This document shows positions 12,001 through 21,000 of a DNA stretch of 30,200 nucleotides, one piece after another. Where the stretch lies: assembly GCA_040401695.1 (NCBI GenBank), contig JBBANY010000025.1, forward strand, positions 1-30,200, written 5' to 3'. This DNA is from F1-20-MAGs119 sp040401695. Lineage in GTDB: Bacteria > Actinomycetota > Acidimicrobiia > Acidimicrobiales > Ilumatobacteraceae. The translations under genes and the position numbers were made by a program. The first letter of the stretch is position 1; every line of letters starts with the position of its first letter. The notes under the pieces were generated by a model. That model saw only the letters and a list, made by a program, of their open reading frames with translations, made no database searches and was not told the DNA's origin.

Positions 12001-15000
12001 CACGCCCTCGGCGCCACGGAACGTGACCACAACAATCGGCTCCACCACGGTGACGATTGATTGGACCGCGCCCGCTTCGAACGGTGGGTCCGACATCACT
12101 TCGTACGCCGTGCAGCGCTCGACCGACGGGGGAGTCAACTGGGTCGCCGTCGCGACCGGACTCGCATCGTCGGCCACGCGCCACGTCGACACGGGTCTCA
12201 CCAACGGAACGACCTACCTGTACCGCGTGATTGCGTCGAACGTCGCGGGTGCGGGTGCACCCAGCGCGGGCGTCGCCGCGGTGCCCGCAGCCAAGCCGTC
12301 GCGACCGACCCTGCTCAGTGCGGTCGGTGGCAGTGGCTCGGTCGTTCTGTCGTGGACGCCACCCGCCGACACCGGCGGGGCGCCGATCACCGGCTACCGC
12401 ATCGAGATGAGCATCGACACCGGTTCGACCCAGGTCGATGCCAACGGCAACACCGTCGACGCCGACCCGTGGGTGGTCGTCGACGGTGTCGTCACAACCG
12501 CAGCGCCGTACGCCGTCGTTCCGGGTCTGAGCGATGGCCAGCGTTACGACTTCCGCGTCTCTGCAATCAACGCAGCCGGAGTTGGTGCGGCAAGCGACCC
12601 CGACGACGGTACGCCCCTCGTCACCTCGACGGTGGTGCTCGGTGGTACCGCCGCCGACGGCGCGGTGAACCTCACCTGGTCGGCGCCGACCGACGTCACC
12701 GCCTCGGGCTACGTGGTCGAACGATCGACCGACGGCACCTCGTGGAGCTCTGCGATGACGAACCCGGGCGCGTCCGACCTGTCGGGCACCGCGTCCGGCC
12801 TCGCGAACGGCACGTTGTACTTCTTCCGCATCCAGGTTCTCGTCGGTGGCGTTGCGGCGGGCACGTATTCGAACTACGTGTCCATCGTTCCGCGCACCGT
12901 GCCCGGTGCTCCGACGGCGCTCGCTGCAGTGGCAGGGGACAGCCAGGTCACTTTGCGCTGGACGGCACCCGCATCGAACGGTGGCGCGGGAATCACCGGT
13001 TACCGCATCGAACGCCGCATCGGTACCGGCTCGTGGACGACGGCTGTCGCCGACACGCAGACAACCGCGACCATCCACACGATCACGGGCCTCGTGAACG
13101 CGACGGCATACGAGTTCCGCGTGAGCGCGCTGAACATCGTCGGTGCGGGCGCGGCAAGCGCGACGGAAACGGCGACACCGTTCACGGTTCCGGCCGTGCC
13201 GACGTCGTTCGTTGCAGCCGCGGGAACCGCACAGGTTGTGCTCACGTGGGCCGCACCGGCGTCGAACGGCGGCAGCGCGGTCACCGGCTACACCGTCCAG
13301 GTCTCCGATGACGGCGGCGCCACGTGGACGACCCTTGCCTCGGCCTTGAATGCAACGACGTACACCGCGACGGGTCTCGCGAACGGATCGACCTATGCGT
13401 TCCGTGTTTCGGCGACGAACATCGCCGGTAGCGGCGTCTGGACTTCGCCCGTCGCCGCGGCGCCGTACCTGGCTCCGAACGCCCCGACGGATGTCGCCGC
13501 GGTCGCAGGGGACACGTCTGTCTCGTTGTCGTGGACCGCCCCGACCAACGTGGCCGCGACATCGATCGTTGGCTACCGCGTGCAGAGCCGCACGGGTGGC
13601 GGCTCGTGGACCACCGTCGCAGCGAACACCGGATCGAGTCTCACCACGTACAACGTGGTCGGTCTCACGAACGGTACGTCGTACGACTTCCGCGTCACCG
13701 CACTCATCGCCGAAGGCCCCGGAGCGGATTCGACCGTGGTGTCGGCGGTGCCGTTCGGTCTGTCGTCCGCACCCTTGCCGCTCACCACTTCCGCAAGTGA
13801 CGGCCAGATCGTTCTCGCATGGGTTGCGCCGGCATCGACCGGCGGGTCGGCGATCACCGGTTATGTGATCCAGATCTCGACCGACGGTGGGGCGACGTTC
13901 GCAGACCTTGAGACGATCAATGCACCGGCAACCGGCTACACGGCGACCGGTCTCACGAACGGAACGTCGTACGCATTCCGTGTCAGTGCGATCAACGCAG
14001 CCGGACGTGGTGTCTTCAGCAACACCGCAGTCGATTCGCCGTACGCGGCGCCGTCGGCACCGACGAACCTCACTGCAACGGGTGGCACGAACGAGGTGTC
14101 GCTGTCATGGAGTGCTCCGGCGAGCACCGGCGGCGGCACGATCGTCGGCTACCGCATCGAGCGCAGCACGAATGGCGGGTCGTCGTGGACCGTCGTCTCG
14201 ACGAACACCGGGTCAACGTCGACGTCCTACGTCGTCGGCAACGTCGCCGCAGGAATCAACAACTCCTTCCGCGTTGCTGCCGTGATCAGCGGTGGCTTCG
14301 GTGCCTACAGCACAGTCGCCACGGCGACGGCCGTCGGCCTGCCGTCCGCACCGACATCGCTCACTGCAACCGCATCCGCGGGACAGGTGGCTCTTTCGTG
14401 GACCGCCCCGGTGATCACCGACGGCAGCACGATCTCGTCGTACGTAATCGAGCGCAGTGCCGACGGCGGCGTCAACTGGACGACGGTGTCGACCTCCGTG
14501 ACCGCCACGACCTACACGAACACGGGTCTCAGCAACGCCACGACCTATGCGTTCCGTGTGAGCGCGGTGAACCTGAGTGGTGCCGGTATCGCATCGGCCC
14601 CCGTCACCGCGACACCGTTCACGGTGCCCGGAACCCCGACCGCGCTGTCGGTCATCGCGGCTCCCGGCCAGTCGGTGTTGCTGTGGAGCACGCCGACGAG
14701 CGACGGCGGCCGCAACATCACGGGCTACAAGATCGAACAGAACGACGGATCGGGTTGGACGACTGTTGTCGCCAACACGAACTCGGCATCGACCGTGTAC
14801 GTCGTCAGCGGTCTCAGCAACGGTACGACCTACTCGTACCGCGTGACAGCGATCAACGTCGCAGGCGAAGGGTCGGCATCCAGTTCCGCGAGCGCGACGC
14901 CGTCGGGTACGGCGACTGCTGTGCGTTCGCTCGTGGCGACACCCGGCTCCACTCAGGTGTCGTTGACGTGGACCGCGCCGTCGAGTGACGGCGGTGGAGC

Positions 15001-18000
15001 CATCACCGGTTACACCGTCGAGCGCAGCGGCGACGGCGGTGCCACGTGGACGACGATCGTCGCCGACACCGGCTCAACCACGACTTCGTACACCGCAACC
15101 GGACTCACGAACTCGACCGCCTACACCTTCCGTGTCGCGGCGATCAACGCAAACGGTGTCGGAGCGGTCAGTTCACCCGCAGCAGCGACGCCGTTCACGA
15201 CTCCCGGCCAGCCACAGTCGCTGACGGCAGTCACGGGCAACGGCAGCGTCACGCTGAACTGGGGTGCACCGTCGAGCGACGGTGGCGGAATCATCGTCGG
15301 CTACCGCGTCGAGAGCAGCACCACGGGCGGCGCCCCGTGGACGACGGTCGTCGCGAACACGTCGTCGACCTCGACGACGTACAACATGACGGGCCTTGCG
15401 AACGGCACGTCGTACACCTTCCGTGTGAGCGCGGTGAACGCCGCTGGCGCAGGAACACCGAGTGCCAACGTCGTGGCAACGCCCTTCATTGCCGCACCGG
15501 CCCCGACGGGCCTGACGGCAACGGCAACGGCCGGCCAAGTGGCACTTTCCTGGACCGCACCCGCCAGCAACGGTGGTTCACCGATCACCGCCTACAAGTT
15601 GGAGATCAGCATCGACGGTGGCTCGAACTGGGCCGACCTTGCGGCCAACACCGGCTCGACTGCGACCACCTACACCGCGACGAGCCTCAGCAACGGCCAG
15701 GCCTATTCATTCCGCGTTTCGGGTATCAACGCAGCCGGCGTCGGTTCGGCAAGTTCGGTCGCCTCTGCGACGCCATTCAGCGCACCCGACGCCCCCGCTT
15801 CGGTCAGTGTGACCGCGGGCGACGCTCAGGTTCTCGTGTCGTGGACACCGCCGACCAATTCGAACGGCGCGTCTGTCACGGGCTACCGGATCGAGCGCCT
15901 CGACGGTTCGTCGTGGACACTGCTCGTGGCGAATACAGGCAACGGTCTCACGCGCTACACGGCGACGGGTCTTTCGAACGGCACGACGTACAAGTTCCGT
16001 ATCAGCGCGATCAACTCCGCGGGCACCGGACCAACGACCGAAAGCAGTGATGTCACTGCCGTCGGCGCACCGGGCGTGCCTGGCACCTTGTTGGTCACGC
16101 CGGGAGACACGACCGCGTTGTTGACGTGGTCCGCTCCGTCGTCGAACGGTGGGTCGGCCATCACGGGTTACATGATCGAGCAGTTCCAGGGCTCGTCGTG
16201 GTCGACCATCGTGTCGAACTCTGCTTCGACCGCGACGACTTACACCGCGACGGGTCTCACGAACGGTCAGGCGTATCAGTTCCGCGTCAGTGCGATCAAC
16301 GCCGCATCAACCGGAGCCGCAGGTTTGGCGCAGTCGGTTCTGCCGGCCGGTGCGCCCGGCACCACAGGGGGAGTGAACGTCACCGCGGCCGACTCCGCAG
16401 TCGTGTTGTCGTGGTCGGCACCGTTGTCGAACGGTGGCAGTGCGATCACGTCGTACAAGATCGAGCAGTGGACCGCATCGGGTGGATGGACGACCGCTGT
16501 CTCTTCAACCGGTTCACCGGTGGCGGGCTACACGGTGTCGCCGTTGGTCAACGGCACCACCTACAAGTTCCGTGTGAGTGCGATCAATGCCGTCGGTACG
16601 GGTGCGGCCTCGGCCGAGTCGGCCGGCGCGACGCCCGCAACGACGCCTGCCGCGCCGACCAACGTGACCGCGACGCCGGCGTCGGGGCAGGTCACCGTGA
16701 CGTGGACGGCAACGCCCACGTCGGCGAATGGCGGCAGTGCTCTCACCGGTTACCGCATCGAACGCTCGGTTGACGGCGTCTCGTGGTCGACGGTCGCATC
16801 GGGCGTCGTCGGAACCTCGCAGGTCGTGACGGGTCTCGTCAACGGCACGTCGTACCTGTTCCGCGTTGCGTCGACGAACGCCATTGGAAACAGTCCGTTC
16901 ACGGCCCCGGTGGCAGGCATCCCTGCCGCGGCACCGACCGCACCGCAATCGGTGTCGGCCGCTGCGGGCGACACCGAGGTCACTCTCACATGGACCGCAC
17001 CCGCCTCGACGGGCGGATCGCCGGTGTTGAACTACCTGATCGAACGCTACGACGCGGCGTCGACGTCGTGGTTGGCGTTGTGTGGACAGTCGGGTCAGCC
17101 GGCCTGTTCGGCAGCGTTGTCGTTCGTCGTCACCGGTCTCACGAACGGCACGGCGTACGACTTCCGCGTCTCGGCGGTCAATGCGTCGGGAACCGGCGCG
17201 GCACTGCAGACCTCGTCGTCGGTGACCCCGGCGGGCCGCCCGGCTGCGCCGACGATCACCTCGACCTTCGCAAACGATTCGAGCGTCAGCGTGGTGTGGT
17301 CGGCCGGGTCGAGCAACGGCTCCGCGATCACCGGCTTCAAGGTTCAGCGCAGCATCGCCGGGGCAGCGTGGTCGACGGTTGCCACCGTTGGCGCGGCGAC
17401 GACCACCTACACTTTGTCGAATCTCACGAACGGTGTTCCGGTTTCCGTGCGTGTCGTCGCGGTCAACGGCGTCGGCGACAGTCCGTTCAGCAGCACCCAC
17501 GACGTCGTACCGGTTGCCGCAACGGCAAGTCCGACGGGCCTCTCGGCGACACCGGGTGATTCCTACGTTCTCCTGGAATGGACCGCACCGTCCAACATCG
17601 GCGGTACGCCGATCACCGGTTATCTCGTCGAGCAGAACTCGGGTAGCGGTTGGACGACCGTCACCACCACGACCAACCCTGCCACCGGCTATGCGGTCAT
17701 GGGGTTGACGAACGGAGCGAGCTATCAATTCCGCGTCAGCGCGGTGAACCGCGCAGGCACGTCGTCGGCAAGCGCGCCCTCTGCCCCTGCGATGCCGAAT
17801 GCGGCTGCGACCATCCTCAATCAGCCTGGTGCCCCCACGTGGGTGTCGGCCACCGGTTCCAACGGCAGCGTTGCGTTGTCGTGGAATGCGCCGTCGACGA
17901 CCAACGGCGCAACGATCACCGGCTACTGGATCGAACGCCTCGCCGACGATCGCTCGGGTTTGATCGATGTGGTCGGAAACACCGGCAACATCGCAACGAC

Positions 18001-21000
18001 CCGCACTGTCGGCAGCCTGACGAACGGCACGACGTACTTCTTGCGTCTTCGTGCTCTCACTTCGGATGGCTCGGGCATGGTGTCTGCCGCGATCGCGGCG
18101 ATTCCCTCGGGAGCACCGGGTGGTCCGACCACGGTTGTCGGTGTGCCCGGACCCGAGCGGGTGACCGTGACGTGGTCGGCCCCGTCGAGTGACGGTGGCA
18201 GCGGCATTGCTTCGTACCAGGTCCGCTACCGCGTTGCCGGTACGGGCACCGAACTCGGAACCGTCAACGTCGCGGCGCCGAGAACCGCCGCGACGGTGTC
18301 GGGTCTCACGAACGGCACGGCGTACGAGTTCGTCGTCGTTGCGGTGAACGCGAACGGAGCGGGCGTCGACTCGGCCTGGTCCGTCGCGGTGACCCCCGCT
18401 GAACTGCCGAATTCGCCGAGTGGACTGACCGCGACGGCGGGCGATGCGCAGGTGTCGCTGTCGTGGACCGCACCAGCCGGAAACGGTTCGGCGGTGCAGT
18501 CGTACAAGGTCGAGATGTCGGCGAATGGCGGCGTCTCGTGGACGACGATCGAGGCGGCGAACGCTGCGACGACGTACGTCGCGACCGGCCTGACGAACGG
18601 CACGACCTACGCGTTCCGCGTCAGCGCGACGAACGCGGTGGGTACGGGCATCTACGGCTCGCTCGTGGCCGCAACACCGGCAACGGTTGCAACCGCGCCG
18701 ACCAACCTCGCGATCGCGACCGGTGACGGCTTCGTCTCGTTGTCGTGGCTCGCCCCCGTCAGCAACGGTGGACTGCCGACGACGCACTACGTCGTCGAGC
18801 AGTGGAACGCCGGAACCAGCACATGGGACCAGATCTGTGGAGTGACGGGTCAGCCCTCTTGTACGGCAGCGTTGACGCGCGTCGTCACGGGTCTCACCAA
18901 CGGCGTCACGCACGACTTCCGCGTCGCGGCGGTCAACGCCCGCGGGACGGGTGTGTATGCAACCGCGTCGGGTGCGGCCAGCATCGGCGCGGTTCCCGGA
19001 ATCCCGACGGGACTCACCGCGACCCCGGGCAACGGTCAGGTGGCACTCGCGTGGTCGGCTCCGGCCTCGCTCGGCGGTTCGCCGATCGTGGGTTACAAGA
19101 TCGAGCGGTCGCCCACCGGAACGGGTGACTGGTCGACAGTTTCTGCGAACACGGGCAGTGCGATCACCGCCTACACGGTTCCGAGTCTCGCCAACGGCAC
19201 GCAGGTGTTCTTCCGCGTCAGCGCAATCAACGGCGGTGGCACGGGCAGCGCGAGCAGCACTGCAAACGCCACCCCGAACCAACCGGCGACCGCACCGCAA
19301 AATGTCGTCGCTACGGCGGGCAACACGCAGGCGATCATCACCTGGACCGCACCGTCGAACCTCGGCGGTTCGAGCCTCGTCAACTACGTGGTGCAAATGT
19401 CGACCGACAGTGGAAGCACATGGGCGCAGACCGCCACGACGACCGGTACGACCTCGACGTGGACGGGTCTCACGAACGGCACGAAGTACGTGTTCCGCGT
19501 GTACGCGGTGACGGCAGCCGGCGACGGCGTCGCATCGTCGCCCGTCATCGCGACGCCATTCGCTGCAGCGGCCGCGCCGACGGGATTGTCGTTGCTCGCC
19601 GGTGACGGCCAGGTCGTCGCATCGTGGTCGGCTCCCGCCGACAACGGCGCAGCGATCACCGAGTACCGCGTTTCGTACAATGTCGACGGCGGTGCCTACT
19701 CGAGCGACATCGTCGTCACTGGAACGACCGCCGTCATCACCGGTCTGTCCAACGGGACGAACGTCCGCGTGCGCGTGACTGCCGTCAACGCTGCGGGCCC
19801 GGGTGCGGTTGCCACCGCGGGGCCGACGGTGCCACGCGGTCTTGCCACTGCGCCGCAGTCGCTGACGGCGACGGCGGCGAACACCGCCGCTTCGCTGTCG
19901 TGGACCGCACCGTCCACGAATGGTGGTGCTGCAATCATCGAGTACCGCATCGAGACGTTCGTGTCCGGTGCATGGAGCGAGATCGCCCGCAGTGCGACCA
20001 CGTCGTACAACGTCACGTCGCTGCAGAACGGCACGGCCCACCAGTACCGCGTCTCTGCGGTGACGGCCGCGGGAATCGGTGCCGCAACCGAGCCCGTCGT
20101 CGTGACGCCGGCAACGACGCCGACGGCACCGACGTCGCTCAATGCGGCTCCGGGTGATCGCTTCGTCACACTCACGTGGGCCGCACCGGCCGCAAGCGGC
20201 GGTTCTGCAATCACGACCTATGTCGTCGAGCAATCGACCAACGGAACCTCTTGGACAGAATCACTGCGCACCACCGCCCTTACCGCAACGGTGACGGGTC
20301 TGACAAACGGCACCTCGTACTCGTTCCGCGTCTACGCGATCAACGGCGCCGGCGCCGGTGCACCGGTCACCACAGCGACGACCCACCAACCGGGAGCGAA
20401 GGCTTCCGCGCCGACCGCTCTCGTTGCGACACCGGCGTCGACGCAGGTTGGTTTGTCGTGGACGGCTCCAGCCGACACCGGTGGAACCACCCTCACGGGT
20501 TACGTCGTCGAACAGTCGGACGACGGTGGTCTCAACTGGGTCACGGCGACGACTGTCTCGGGTACCTCGGCGACGATCACGGGTCTCACCAACGGCAACG
20601 CCTACTCCTTCCGCGTGCGGGCATCGAACTCGGCGGGCAGCGGTGCGGCATCGACAACCGCGACCTCGACGCCGTTCACGACGCCGGGCGCGGTCGTTGT
20701 CGCGGCTCCGGCCCCGGGTGACTCGCAGGTGAGCCTCTCGTGGAACGCCGCCGTAGCCAACGGCTCGACAATCACGTCCTACGTCGTGCAGCGCTCGACC
20801 GACAACATGACGTTCACCAACGTGGCGAACCCGACGGCGACGTCGGCCATCATCACGGGTCTCACCAACGGCACGCAGTACTGGTTCCGCGTGTTCGCGG
20901 TCAATGCGGCGGTCACGAACATCGCGACCGTCGCGACCTCGGGTGCGCCGGCCTCGAACGTCGTCACGACCACGCCGACATCCGTCGCCGCTGCGCCGAC

